From NCBI RefSeq assembly GCF_013433315.1, contig NZ_WXVV01000002.1, positions 124,001-188,000 on the forward strand: DNA of 64,000 nt, given 5' to 3'. This stretch comes from Pseudomonas crudilactis (GTDB taxonomy: Bacteria > Pseudomonadota > Gammaproteobacteria > Pseudomonadales > Pseudomonadaceae). Both the position numbers and the translations under genes were made by a program. Shown here piece by piece: positions 26,857-35,693 of this stretch. The notes below the pieces were generated by a model. That model was given only the letters and a program-made list of their open reading frames with translations, made no database searches and had not been told where the DNA came from. Each line of letters opens with the position of its first letter. Position 1 is the stretch's first letter.

Positions 26857-27313
26857 GTTGTTCTTCCTTGAGTCATTCAGGTTTTGCGTTTGGTGAATCG
26901 GGTGATGCATTGATCTGGTCCGTTCATGCCCCAGTAAGTGCTGAGCAACGTCTTACGTTTTTTGTCGACGCGCAGGTTAACGAAGCCATCGCCGCAGTCC
27001 GGCTGCAACTCTTCAAACGTGCCGGATTTGGGGCTGATTTCGTGTCGACACCGTTGACGGGACTCAATGTGGTGGTTTCAGCTAAGGCAGGCATCGTCCA
27101 AGTCAGACCGATTAGTGATGCCGCTAAAGGGTTGAACTGAATTTACCCGCCCTACTCCCACCTGCGCCCGGAATCCCAGGAGTGCAAACGGGTCGTTGCA
27201 ACATCAGGGATAGTCGATGGCGACAAGGCAGGAAATGAACACGCTGGAGAAAGGGGAGGTGCGGACTTAGCCAGAGGCACATCCGTCACCTTTCCCCTTG
27301 GAATAAACCAAAT
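26857..27313. other. Gap with a probable gene remnant
   Basis: No intact gene is supported on either strand in this 457-base gap. The left half contains the broken minus-strand reading described at 26877-27139; the right half (27140-27313) shows nothing I can identify. Confidence 0.5.
26877..27139 (-). pseudogene. Frameshifted remnant of a small secreted protein
   Basis: Read leftward, one frame gives a signal-peptide-like stretch (ASLIGLTWTMPALA, then ETTTLSPVNG) from about 27135 to 27040, but it has no usable start codon and runs out of frame. A different frame continues as a plausible Cys-containing C-terminus (GTFEELQPDCGDGFVNLRVD, then STYWGMNGPDQC) ending at TGA 26877-26879. The two halves look like one gene of about 87 codons broken by a frameshift and start loss. 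It lies between two candidate immunity genes. Confidence 0.35.
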
Positions 27314-27823
27314 TTACTGATCGACAAGTTCGATCAGAGTGAGCTTCTTGCCATCGAACTCGTAGAAGCGCTGCCGGTTACCCTCCTCGAGGTCGTTACC
27401 CTCTACATCCACTTCCGGATCGGCCGCTACACCCATAATCTCGAGCAATTTGCTGTCTGGCTTGTAGACGGCCGCGTAGGGTGCGGTACCGTCATTTCCG
27501 ATGATGTAGTAGGCATTAGGAAAGGACGTAACAACCTGCCCCGTTTTCACGTCAAGAATTTCGCCACAGATAGACCCGCCGCCACAGCCGTTTGCGTAAA
27601 CAACATAATGGCCTGCAAAACTTACCGGTTGCTTGATGGCTTTTTTACGCCCCTCAGCCCAGCTTTTATTTTCATCACTGGCAACAGCATCGTGCTGTTG
27701 ACCCTTAAAAACCTCGTCGACTTTATAGTTTTCGAACCGAGGCACATCGGCCTTGGCAAAACACGAGAAGAGAAAAAGCGCGCCCAGCCAAAACAAGCGG
27801 GACGCTGATAACTTACTTGCCAT
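27314..27823 (-). CDS. Secreted protein overlapping the effector gene (candidate immunity)
   Basis: This 169-residue protein starts at ATG 27823, inside the last codons of the upstream peptidoglycan hydrolase gene (11-base overlap), with GAGGAG ten bases upstream. A signal peptide (LFWLGALFLFSCFAKA) sends it to the periplasm. The central FAGHYVVYANGCGGGSICGEI and its two cysteines are shared with the protein at 20975-21502. The overlap, periplasmic location and position directly after the effector are the usual marks of a T6SS immunity gene. That role is inferred. Confidence 0.7.
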   Translation of the reverse strand: MASKLSASRLFWLGALFLFSCFAKADVPRFENYKVDEVFKGQQHDAVASDENKSWAEGRKKAIKQPVSFAGHYVVYANGCGGGSICGEILDVKTGQVVTSFPNAYYIIGNDGTAPYAAVYKPDSKLLEIMGVAADPEVDVEGNDLEEGNRQRFYEFDGKKLTLIELVDQ

Positions 27824-30800
27824 TGTTTTTTGACTCCTCGAGAACACGAACCATGTCAGCCGGCAAAATGTGAGCGGTATTGAGACCGTCGCCCGCATAA
27901 TACGACTGTCCCTCAAAGCTGGCGACCCTCGCGAGCATCACCGGTTTGCCGTCTTTCATTTCGATGTTTCCGTGCTCATCTTTCTTCGGCACCGGGCTAA
28001 TGGTCTTGCCCTTTCTTACACCTGCCGAGGCGAATTCCAAGGCCCAGGCATAGGCAGCTTTTTCGACGTCGCCATCGCCTTCCAGATACTGGATGAATGC
28101 CTTGCGCTTAACTTTTATCAAGTATTCCTCAAAAATCTTGTCCTGAGTCTCTTCGTCAAACTTAAGCGTGGAAGCAAGTTCGAGCTTTTTCACAGCACCA
28201 TTGATCGTATCAGGAACCATTTGATAGCGACCCGCCGCAAAAATATCCCGATCCTTCTGTTTCTGCTGTAGTTCAGCGATGGTCAACGTAGTCAAATCAG
28301 TTTTATAAAACGCTTTCAGTCCACCCTTGGTCCTGTTGTAAGCCGTGTAATCATTATTCGACTCAACGCTCGCGAGCAAATTGGCAAACGCACTGTGCGC
28401 CCAACCTTTTCCAGGCACCGCAAACTTCATGAAATTATTGACGAACGCAATCGGGTGAAAATGATAGACCTGTTTCGGAAGAGGCATCTGTAACGCACCC
28501 GCCAGCTCATCCCAAAAAACAAGCTTGTCAATCCGCTCTTTTTCATGTTCCAGTAACTTTGGCGACTCAGCGAGCAGTTGATCAAGACGACTCCACTTGG
28601 GCTCGGAAGACTTCGCCTGCCACTCGGTGGGGTGGTAAGCAATCAACTTTGTCCATTTATCCCGGAACTCCACATTCTTCAATGCCGAGTTCAAGTCCGC
28701 GGAGGTAACTTCACCATCTTTGTCACCCAAAGCGTCGAGTTTCGCATGGAGCTCCTTGAAAAAAGGCGGCATCGAGTCCGGATCAAGAAAACCATCTGAA
28801 TTCTCATCGCCCTCTTTGACAACTGCATATCCCAACTTTGCCCAATCATGTTGAGATATCAACTGAGCACCTGAAGACGTAAAGGTAACATCTGCCTTTT
28901 TTATCAGGCCCGTCAGCTTTTTATCTTTCTCTGTAACGGTCGGCTCATACCACTCAACCCCTTTTGAGTCTTTGAACACAGAAACCGATCCCATAGGAAC
29001 TATATGTTTGGACTCAAGGGTCGCGGGCTGTCCCGTGGACGCCTTACTGGCAAATACCGTGCCCGCCGGCAGATTCAGGTAACTCATGCCAATTTTCAGG
29101 GCTGCTTCATTCTGCAAGAATTTATCGAGACCCGTATCACTGGTGAATATCTCAATATGAGCGTGATATTTGCTAGAGATTGAACCCTCAACTTTCCCGA
29201 GGTTCTCCTGCAAGCCTAAAAACCCTATTGGATGGCCTGCTTTTATCGCTGCTTCGCAAGCAATTACCTTATCGAATTCGGCAGGTGTGACTTCGGCCCA
29301 CGTGACCATCCGAGCGTTACCGATATCTTCGACGCTCGCCCAGAATGTTGACGGAGCCGTCCCTGCGCCTCTCAAACCGCCAGACAGGCAGGTGCACTCA
29401 GCCATCCGAACCAGAGAACTTCCAACCTTCAGATTAAATACTTTGGTACCGTCGAATTTAATTTCACTGTTCAAACAGAGGGCCATTTCTCCCAGCGGTT
29501 CACCAGCACTTTCACCGTTAGCAACAGCTTTGGGCGCTGCGAACAACGGCAATCCGTTCGGGGCGCTGACACGAGCCTTAACCAGCCCTTTCCAATAGCC
29601 TGGCCGGGTTCGTTCCGGCGGTAATATTGCGCTCCAGATCGCGGTGTCTTTTTTATTCTTGACTGCCACACCGTCTTTCTTATAAGCAAACCAAGATTCT
29701 TCCCCTAACTTCCTGTTAGGCACCTTGCCACTTAACAACTTACCTCGGGCATAAGTGATACCGTTGCTGGCAAGCTTTTCTTCTAGAACTTCAAAGACAG
29801 AGCCCGCAGAAATCAGCCCATACTTCACGCATTCCGGACCTTCCTCAGAATCACTGCGGGCAGTAAAATCTCCCACCGTGAACTTTATCTTCGGCTTACC
29901 CAACTCCTCCTCTGTAGGCAAATAGCCTTTATAGGGCATCAAGTGCATATAAAGACTGAAAAATACCAGCTTATTTTGTTTCCCTTTGTTCGGGCCCTCT
30001 TCCGGGTTAGCGGGCGACTTGTAGTCATGCCGAACCAGGCAGAAAGAATTAGAGTATTTAAGCTTGGCCGGTTTATCTCCAGCGTACTCCGACTGTAAAT
30101 AATCTTCGTTGAGGCGATAGGCTACAACCACACCATCCGCCATGCATCGTACGGGCTCGTCTTTCACACAGTAGGATGCACTGGCATTGCTAATATGAAT
30201 GCCACCGTGCCAAAAGTTATAGCTACCCAAAAGGTATTGACCTGAGGTCTCATTTTCGATGGCGGTATACAGTTCATTGGCACTGTCGAACTGTTTCCCA
30301 TCAGCCTTTCTTATGGGGAATTGAAAGTTTAGAACAGGCTCCGGTCCAGCAGGCGTCGGTGCAGGAGCGGGGGCAGGGGTAGGTTGTTCCGCTGCGCCGG
30401 TTCTATACTCTTCTTTAGCCCTGAGAAACTTTGTAGGAATCGGCCAGTAGAAGGCCGGATCTTTAGTGCCAAAATAAGTAAATGATGGCCCTTTCCTCGT
30501 CTGCGCGCCGAAGAACTTGCCTGCAGTACCGGTGGGATTAACGTCAACAACAATACCGGTATGAAATAACTTATCCCCACCACCCAGCGGATCTTCATTA
30601 ATCCAAAGAGCGATATCACCTTTCTTGACGTCGGGTGGCACCACGGTTGTGTAGTAAGTGGAATCCACCATTACACGGGTATCTTGATACGGGATTTTGT
30701 AGCCAGCCCCCGTCAGCAACAAATTAACCATGTGCGAGCAGTCGATTAATTTATTACCGGCCGCATTTGTTTTTATGCCATCGCCACCCATCTTGTACAC

Positions 30801-30848
30801 GTAGCCACGGTTTTCGTAATTACCCGTTAAATCTAATGGTTCTGTCAT
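27813..30848 (-). CDS. Multi-domain peptidoglycan hydrolase, probable T6SS effector
   Basis: This 1011-residue protein has no signal peptide. In order: an NlpC/P60-like domain (about 5-140) with C37 in LIDCSH and H96 in FHTGIVVD; a Pro/Ala linker (155-172); an M23-like metallopeptidase domain with HGGIHIS (H214), YMHL (H302) and HAH (562-564), split by an insertion at about 310-530; SH3-like strands; an EF-hand-like loop (DENSDGFLDPDS, 681-692); a VYHFHPIAF segment; and a lysozyme-like domain (about 800-1000) with E829 in SVESNNDYTAYNR and AAGRYQMVP. ATG 30848 has AGGA seven bases upstream. Its base composition is more A/T-rich than the T6SS core genes. Two operon neighbours are candidate immunity genes. 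Confidence 0.8.
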   Translation of the reverse strand: MTEPLDLTGNYENRGYVYKMGGDGIKTNAAGNKLIDCSHMVNLLLTGAGYKIPYQDTRVMVDSTYYTTVVPPDVKKGDIALWINEDPLGGGDKLFHTGIVVDVNPTGTAGKFFGAQTRKGPSFTYFGTKDPAFYWPIPTKFLRAKEEYRTGAAEQPTPAPAPAPTPAGPEPVLNFQFPIRKADGKQFDSANELYTAIENETSGQYLLGSYNFWHGGIHISNASASYCVKDEPVRCMADGVVVAYRLNEDYLQSEYAGDKPAKLKYSNSFCLVRHDYKSPANPEEGPNKGKQNKLVFFSLYMHLMPYKGYLPTEEELGKPKIKFTVGDFTARSDSEEGPECVKYGLISAGSVFEVLEEKLASNGITYARGKLLSGKVPNRKLGEESWFAYKKDGVAVKNKKDTAIWSAILPPERTRPGYWKGLVKARVSAPNGLPLFAAPKAVANGESAGEPLGEMALCLNSEIKFDGTKVFNLKVGSSLVRMAECTCLSGGLRGAGTAPSTFWASVEDIGNARMVTWAEVTPAEFDKVIACEAAIKAGHPIGFLGLQENLGKVEGSISSKYHAHIEIFTSDTGLDKFLQNEAALKIGMSYLNLPAGTVFASKASTGQPATLESKHIVPMGSVSVFKDSKGVEWYEPTVTEKDKKLTGLIKKADVTFTSSGAQLISQHDWAKLGYAVVKEGDENSDGFLDPDSMPPFFKELHAKLDALGDKDGEVTSADLNSALKNVEFRDKWTKLIAYHPTEWQAKSSEPKWSRLDQLLAESPKLLEHEKERIDKLVFWDELAGALQMPLPKQVYHFHPIAFVNNFMKFAVPGKGWAHSAFANLLASVESNNDYTAYNRTKGGLKAFYKTDLTTLTIAELQQKQKDRDIFAAGRYQMVPDTINGAVKKLELASTLKFDEETQDKIFEEYLIKVKRKAFIQYLEGDGDVEKAAYAWALEFASAGVRKGKTISPVPKKDEHGNIEMKDGKPVMLARVASFEGQSYYAGDGLNTAHILPADMVRVLEESKNNGK

Positions 30849-30864
30849 TTCTGCATCCTGCAAA

Positions 30865-31884
30865 TCAATAGCAATGGCTGGTTTCTGTGGCGTCAGCGGT
30901 TTGCGATTTCAATCTGGTTAAATTACTCAGGGCGATGGCATTTCCTTTACTGGCGGCCAAGCGATAGCAATCCAGTGCTCTGGAGGCATCCTTGGTTACC
31001 AATCTTCCGGTCTCGAACGTATCACCCAGTTTATTTTGAGCATCGGAAGAGCCCATCGATGCGGCGCGAATCAATTCCCTTTCTGCTTCTTCAGGATGCT
31101 GACAAGGGCCCTCGGGGTCTGTGTCATTGCCATAGCAATAGAATGTGGACAATGCAGAAGCTCCGCTTGCCAGAGTAGTAGCGGCGGCCTTGAACAGGGC
31201 TTCGACCTTCTCTGTTTCCAATTGAGAAGCCATTCCGGAAAGACTCAGACTGGCAGCACTGAGACTTGCCTGAGGATCGCCGGAAGCTGCTGCACACAGG
31301 TAGTTTTCCAATGCTGCTTCAAAGAGTTCTCCGGTCAGGGAGTATTTGTCCAGGCCACCAAGGCGCCCGTAAGTTCGCGCACGCTGATAGCAAAAGTTCT
31401 CGGCGGTACTCAGGGTCGGCGTGGTCGCTTCAACAAGGTCTTTATCATTGATCGACCAGTTCTCGACGCCCTCGAGTACCCAGCATGCCTGACGAGAAAA
31501 ATTGAAAATCTTGATGTTGCTGTTACCCGCTCGCTTGTCCACAACGTTGACGTGACTGTCGTCGATTGTTTCGACTTCAACCCCGTCTGTCTTGTCTGTG
31601 GCTAAAGGTGCCATCAGCGGAAACACCAATGTGGAACTGTTGATCTCCGTCGTTTGCGGCTCAAGAGTCCGCCCCTCTCCTTCGGGTTTCAACACCAGCG
31701 ACTTCACCGTCATCGCAGTCAACCGCTGCTGAGTTTCGGCATTCGCAGAAAACGCCGGCAGAAACTGGGAAAAGTCCTCGGACGGACATTCATCCGCATA
31801 AGCGCTGCCATGAAACAGGCTCAACAGCGACGCGGTGAAAACCGCTATCGCGATGCCATTGCTCTTCTTCAAAACACCATTCAT
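30865..31884 (-). CDS. Periplasmic shared-domain / Sel1-like protein (candidate immunity)
   Basis: This 339-residue protein lies between vgrG and the effector. It has a signal peptide ending near HGSAYA. Residues about 33-160 form the shared domain (CPSEDFSQFLPAFS to CWVLEGVENWS), and the rest is Sel1-like helical repeats (ALDCYRLAASKGNAIALSN). It is closely related to residues 150-454 of the 25492-26856 protein but lacks the LprI-like N-terminus. The ATG at 31884 sits five bases after the vgrG stop; a GTG at 31893 overlapping that stop is the alternative. An immunity function is inferred from position. Confidence 0.7.
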   Translation of the reverse strand: MNGVLKKSNGIAIAVFTASLLSLFHGSAYADECPSEDFSQFLPAFSANAETQQRLTAMTVKSLVLKPEGEGRTLEPQTTEINSSTLVFPLMAPLATDKTDGVEVETIDDSHVNVVDKRAGNSNIKIFNFSRQACWVLEGVENWSINDKDLVEATTPTLSTAENFCYQRARTYGRLGGLDKYSLTGELFEAALENYLCAAASGDPQASLSAASLSLSGMASQLETEKVEALFKAAATTLASGASALSTFYCYGNDTDPEGPCQHPEEAERELIRAASMGSSDAQNKLGDTFETGRLVTKDASRALDCYRLAASKGNAIALSNLTRLKSQTADATETSHCY

Positions 31885-31889
31885 GTCGA

Positions 31890-33938
31890 TCACTCGGAAA
31901 ACACAAAAAAAGCCTTCGGCTTAACCTTCTCAGACACCGCATTCCCCAACGCCTGATCCATCAAACTCCCCGCCTTATCCTTATCCGCCGCCCCCGGCAG
32001 CACCGGCGGTTTAATCCCGATCCCCGTGCCGGAGCCAGCCGAGCCCCCGGCATTGATCTTGATCACCGGCCCAACCACCGTCACCCCACCGCCATCAAGC
32101 TTGATAAAGCTCCCACCCCCAAGGATGGTCAGCTCTGTCCCCGCCTCAATAACAATCTTGTCCCCAGCCTTGAGGTGAATCTCTTTCCCCACACTGGTCA
32201 GCTGCGCCGTGCCGAGTTTGACGTGTTGGTTCTGCCCAATCGTCAGGTGATCATCCAGCTTCGCTTCAATCTTGCGATCAGAGATCGTGGTGCGGTGTTC
32301 TTCAGCCTTCAGCTCGGTGTAAGTGTTCTTCACCACCGTGTCGTGACGTTCATTGCCGACCCGAATCTTCTGGTCATGCTCAACGTTTTCATCCCAATCA
32401 CGCTGGGCATGAATGTAGATCTGCTCCGCACCTTTCTTGTCTTCGATGCGCAGTTCGTTGTACCCACCGCCACCCGGTGAGCTGAGGGTTTTGAACACGC
32501 TGCGAGTCTTGTTCGCCGGTAAGGCGTACGGCACAGGGTTTTCCTTGTGGTACAGGCAGCCGGTGACGAGGGGCTGGTCGGGGTCGCCTTCGAGGAAGGT
32601 GACGAGGACTTCCATGCCGATGCGCGGGATGCTGATGGCGCCGTAGCGGTCGCCGGCCCAGGAGCTGGAGACGCGCAGCCAGCAGCTGGTTTTGTCGTCG
32701 GCGAGGCCTTCGCGGTCCCAGTGGAACTGGACTTTAATGCGGCCGTACTGGTCGCAGTGGATTTCTTCGCCTTTGGGGCCGGTGACCATGGCGGTTTGGC
32801 TGCCGAGGACGCGCGGTTTCGGGTGTTCGAGGGCCGGGCGGTAGAACACGTCCCACGGGGTGGCGAGGAAGGTGTTGCGGTAGCCTTGGTGGAAGTCGTC
32901 CTTGTTGTCGGTGGTGTCGCTGGTCACGCCTTCTTCGAGGACTTGCGGCTGTTTGCCTTCATGGAAAATTTCGGTGAGCAGCCACAGGTCGTTCCACTCG
33001 CTGCGCGGGTGGTCGGACATGGCCATGAAGTGGCCGCTGACCAGTTTGGTCTGGTCGCCGCGACCTTCGGCCTGGCGGTAGTCGGCGCGGTGGCGTTCGA
33101 GGGCGCGCTGGCTGAGGAACTTGCCACGGGCGCGATCGATGAAGCGGCCCGGGTAGTCGTAGTCTTCGAGATCCGGCTCGGCGTCTTTGCTATCGAGAGC
33201 GCCTTCGGGTTTGTAGGCGGCTTCCATTTGCAGGCGCGGTTTTTCGAAGTCGTAGTCGCGGCGCGTGGTGCGGCTGGTGCGGGTTTCCAGGCGCAGTTTG
33301 AAGCCTTTGATTACCGGTTCTTCGGCGACCATGCCGCTGCCTTGCACGTACGCAGTTGGCTGGCCGAGATCGGGGAACACGGTCTGGTCGTCGCCGAACA
33401 CCAGCAGGTGGCCTTTGTCGCTGTGCTGGAAGTGGTAGTGAATGCCTTCCTCTTCGCACAGGCGCTGGACGAAATGCAGGTCGGTTTCGTCGTACTGCAC
33501 GCAGTAGTCGCGATCCGGGCACGGCTGGCTGAGCTGGAAGCTGTAGGCGTTGCCCTTGATGCCGTGCTCTTCGAGGATCAGCGCGATGATTTTCGGCGCT
33601 GACATCTGCTGGTAGATGCGCTGGTTGGTGCGGTGATGCAGGTATTGCAGTTGCGGCACCATCGACACTTTGTAGCGGGTCAGGCGCTTGCCGGCATCGC
33701 CTTGGGCAACACGGTAGATCTGGCCGTGGATGCCCGAGCCTTGTGGATCGAACGCGAGAAACGCTTGCTTGTGCAGCAGTTGTTCGAGGTCCAGATCCGG
33801 GTTTTCGCTGACCAATTCCAAGTCGAAACGATACGGCTGGCTGATACCTTCGGTGCCGGTGAACGACAGCACTTGCAGGTCGCCGACGTAGTCTTCCACT
33901 TTGAGGCTGAAGTGGGTTTCGTTAGCTGGGTTGAACAT
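31890..33938 (-). CDS. vgrG: VgrG spike protein of the T6SS
   Basis: VgrG trimers form the tip of the T6SS puncturing device and carry effectors. The 682-residue protein has the gp27-like part (FSLKVEDYVGDLQVLSFTG onward), the gp5/OB region (GPKGEEIHCDQYGRIKVQFHWD), PRIGMEVLVTFLEGDPDQPLVTGC, and a C-terminal beta-helix needle with ENVEHDQKIRVGNERHDTV and a glycine-rich tail. There is only a short extension after the needle, so it is a carrier VgrG rather than an evolved one. Its effector is probably the hydrolase two genes downstream. GGGAG precedes the ATG. Confidence 0.93.
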   Translation of the reverse strand: MFNPANETHFSLKVEDYVGDLQVLSFTGTEGISQPYRFDLELVSENPDLDLEQLLHKQAFLAFDPQGSGIHGQIYRVAQGDAGKRLTRYKVSMVPQLQYLHHRTNQRIYQQMSAPKIIALILEEHGIKGNAYSFQLSQPCPDRDYCVQYDETDLHFVQRLCEEEGIHYHFQHSDKGHLLVFGDDQTVFPDLGQPTAYVQGSGMVAEEPVIKGFKLRLETRTSRTTRRDYDFEKPRLQMEAAYKPEGALDSKDAEPDLEDYDYPGRFIDRARGKFLSQRALERHRADYRQAEGRGDQTKLVSGHFMAMSDHPRSEWNDLWLLTEIFHEGKQPQVLEEGVTSDTTDNKDDFHQGYRNTFLATPWDVFYRPALEHPKPRVLGSQTAMVTGPKGEEIHCDQYGRIKVQFHWDREGLADDKTSCWLRVSSSWAGDRYGAISIPRIGMEVLVTFLEGDPDQPLVTGCLYHKENPVPYALPANKTRSVFKTLSSPGGGGYNELRIEDKKGAEQIYIHAQRDWDENVEHDQKIRVGNERHDTVVKNTYTELKAEEHRTTISDRKIEAKLDDHLTIGQNQHVKLGTAQLTSVGKEIHLKAGDKIVIEAGTELTILGGGSFIKLDGGGVTVVGPVIKINAGGSAGSGTGIGIKPPVLPGAADKDKAGSLMDQALGNAVSEKVKPKAFFVFSE

Positions 33939-33966
33939 AAAGTGCTCCCTGTTCGAATGTCATCCG

Positions 33967-34968
33967 TTAGGCCCGAAGTCGCAACCGTTGCAGCCAGGAC
34001 GAAGTGGCGCCCAAGGCGTCACGCAATTGTTGGGCAGTGATGCCGCGTTCTGCCGGGTTGAAGCTCAGCGCGGTTCGCAGCGCTGGCCAGCCGTGTTTCG
34101 GTAAGTTCGCCGGTGCTTGCAGTTCGCGCTCCAGGTGCTCGTCGCGGGCCTGAGTCGAGGGCAAGCGGCGGAACGGGTGTTTACCGCCCGCCAGTTCGTA
34201 GATCACGCAGGCCACGCCGTACACGTCCGCGCTGGCCGACAACTGTTGGCCCTCAAGCAGTTCGGGGGCGGCGTAGCCCGGGGTCCAGGCGTTGAAGCGC
34301 TCGCGGCTCAGGTGCGGCAGGCCGGGCATCACGCCCTCCTCTGCCTGACCGAGGCCGAAGTCAAAGAGGCGCAAGCCGTCTTCGCTGAGCATGACGTTGC
34401 TCGGTTTCATGTCACCGTGCAGCACGCCGCGACCGTGGGCGTAGGCCAGCGTGTCGAGCAGCGGCAGGACGATGTCGCGCAGTTCTTGCCACGGCAGGCC
34501 GAGGGGCCGCTCGCAGAGCAATTTGTCCAGGGTCAGGCCACGCATGTATTCCATGGTGATGAAGGCCCGCTGGCAGTCGGTGTCGACTTCAAAGGTGTGC
34601 GCACGCACGACGTTGTCGTGGCGCAGGCGTCGGGTCAGGGCGAACTCGCTGTAGAGCAAGGCACTGGCGTCCGGCGATTCGGCAAATTCTTCGCTGAGGA
34701 TTTTCAGCGCGATGTAAGGATCGGGATCACCGAACTGTTCGTGCAGCAGATCCCGCGCCCGGTAAACGGCGCCCATGCCACCCGCCCCGAGCAGACGCTC
34801 GAGGTGGTAGCGACCGGCGAGTACGTCCGGCAGTGCACCGATGCTGGCCTTGGTCGGCGCCAGCAAAGGTTCTGCCTTGTTCTCCTTGGCGAAGGCGAAG
34901 TAGGTCAGGTTGTTGGCCTGTTCTTCGCTCATCAGCAAGTCGTCGACTGAGGATTCGATTTCAGTCAT
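33967..34968 (-). CDS. T6SS serine/threonine protein kinase (Stk1/PpkA type)
   Basis: This 333-residue cytoplasmic kinase regulates T6SS firing by phosphorylating the FHA protein in related systems. Motifs seen: glycine loop GAGGMGAV (61-68), lysine K89 in ALKIL, catalytic HGDMKPSN (184-191) and DFG (203-205). The catalytic HRD is HGD here, which marks a non-RD kinase. Length fits the short HSI-II Stk1, not the long PpkA with a periplasmic domain; no membrane segment is seen. The ATG overlaps the phosphatase stop by four bases. Confidence 0.9.
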   Translation of the reverse strand: MTEIESSVDDLLMSEEQANNLTYFAFAKENKAEPLLAPTKASIGALPDVLAGRYHLERLLGAGGMGAVYRARDLLHEQFGDPDPYIALKILSEEFAESPDASALLYSEFALTRRLRHDNVVRAHTFEVDTDCQRAFITMEYMRGLTLDKLLCERPLGLPWQELRDIVLPLLDTLAYAHGRGVLHGDMKPSNVMLSEDGLRLFDFGLGQAEEGVMPGLPHLSRERFNAWTPGYAAPELLEGQQLSASADVYGVACVIYELAGGKHPFRRLPSTQARDEHLERELQAPANLPKHGWPALRTALSFNPAERGITAQQLRDALGATSSWLQRLRLRA

Positions 34969-35693
34969 TGGCGGATCACCACGGCTGTCAGGTTGTCGCG
35001 CGCGGCGCCACGCAGGGCGCCGTCGAACAAACGTTCCAGCGCCACGTGCGGCGCGCTGAGGCTGAGGGCGTTGCCGAGGGCATCGCTGCTCAGGCCCTGA
35101 TACAAACCATCGCTGCAGAGCAAAAACGCATCGCCCGGATAGACCTCGAGTTCGAGGACGTCCAGGGTCAGTGTTTCGGCCGCACCAACAGCTCGGGTCA
35201 ACGCCTGAGCCGCCGGGTGCGCTGCCGCTTGTTCGACGCTCATTTGCTGTTCGTCGATCAATTGCTGTTGCAGCGAATGGTCCTTGGACAGCTGATACAG
35301 CCGCTGCCCACGCCACATGTAACAACGGCTGTCGCCGGCCCAGATGCAGGCCGCGCGATTGCCTTCCACCAGCAGCGCCACGACGGTGCTGCCCATGATG
35401 CTGTCGTGACGTCCGGCGGTGACCGTCAACTCCTGCCCCAAACGCCGGTTCAGCCAGTGCAGGCACTGGCGAATGGCTTTGAGGCGTTCGTCGAAGTCCT
35501 CGTGTTGCGGCAGTTCAGCCAGGCTGGCGACGATCAACTGGCTGGCAATGTCGCCACCCTGATGACCGCCCATGCCGTCCGCGACCACCCACAGCCCCTG
35601 CTGTGGCGAGTCGAGGAAAGCATCTTCGTTGCGCGCCCGCACCTTGCCCGGGTCGGTACGCGCCGCGCTGCGCCAGGCACTGGCCACCAGCAT
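34965..35693 (-). CDS. T6SS PP2C-type protein phosphatase (Stp1/PppA type)
   Basis: This 242-residue PP2C phosphatase reverses the partner kinase. It has RNEDAF near the N-terminus, VADGMGGHQGG with metal-binding aspartate, WAGDSRCYMWR, CSDGLYQ and DNLTAVV, so all metal-ligand motifs are present. The ATG at 35693 lies at the TssM stop (TGATG, one-base overlap), and the gene overlaps the kinase by four bases, so tssM, phosphatase and kinase form a coupled group as in P. aeruginosa HSI-II. Confidence 0.92.
   Translation of the reverse strand: MLVASAWRSAARTDPGKVRARNEDAFLDSPQQGLWVVADGMGGHQGGDIASQLIVASLAELPQHEDFDERLKAIRQCLHWLNRRLGQELTVTAGRHDSIMGSTVVALLVEGNRAACIWAGDSRCYMWRGQRLYQLSKDHSLQQQLIDEQQMSVEQAAAHPAAQALTRAVGAAETLTLDVLELEVYPGDAFLLCSDGLYQGLSSDALGNALSLSAPHVALERLFDGALRGAARDNLTAVVIRQ

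Noticed and set aside
26868..27140. 90-codon plus-strand frame in the gap near 27 kb
   Set aside because: No Shine-Dalgarno or family features; the minus-strand readings of the same bases look more like protein.
34969..35466. Upstream extension of the kinase frame
   Set aside because: These codons lie in the phosphatase gene in another phase; the kinase starts at 34968 with the ATGA overlap.
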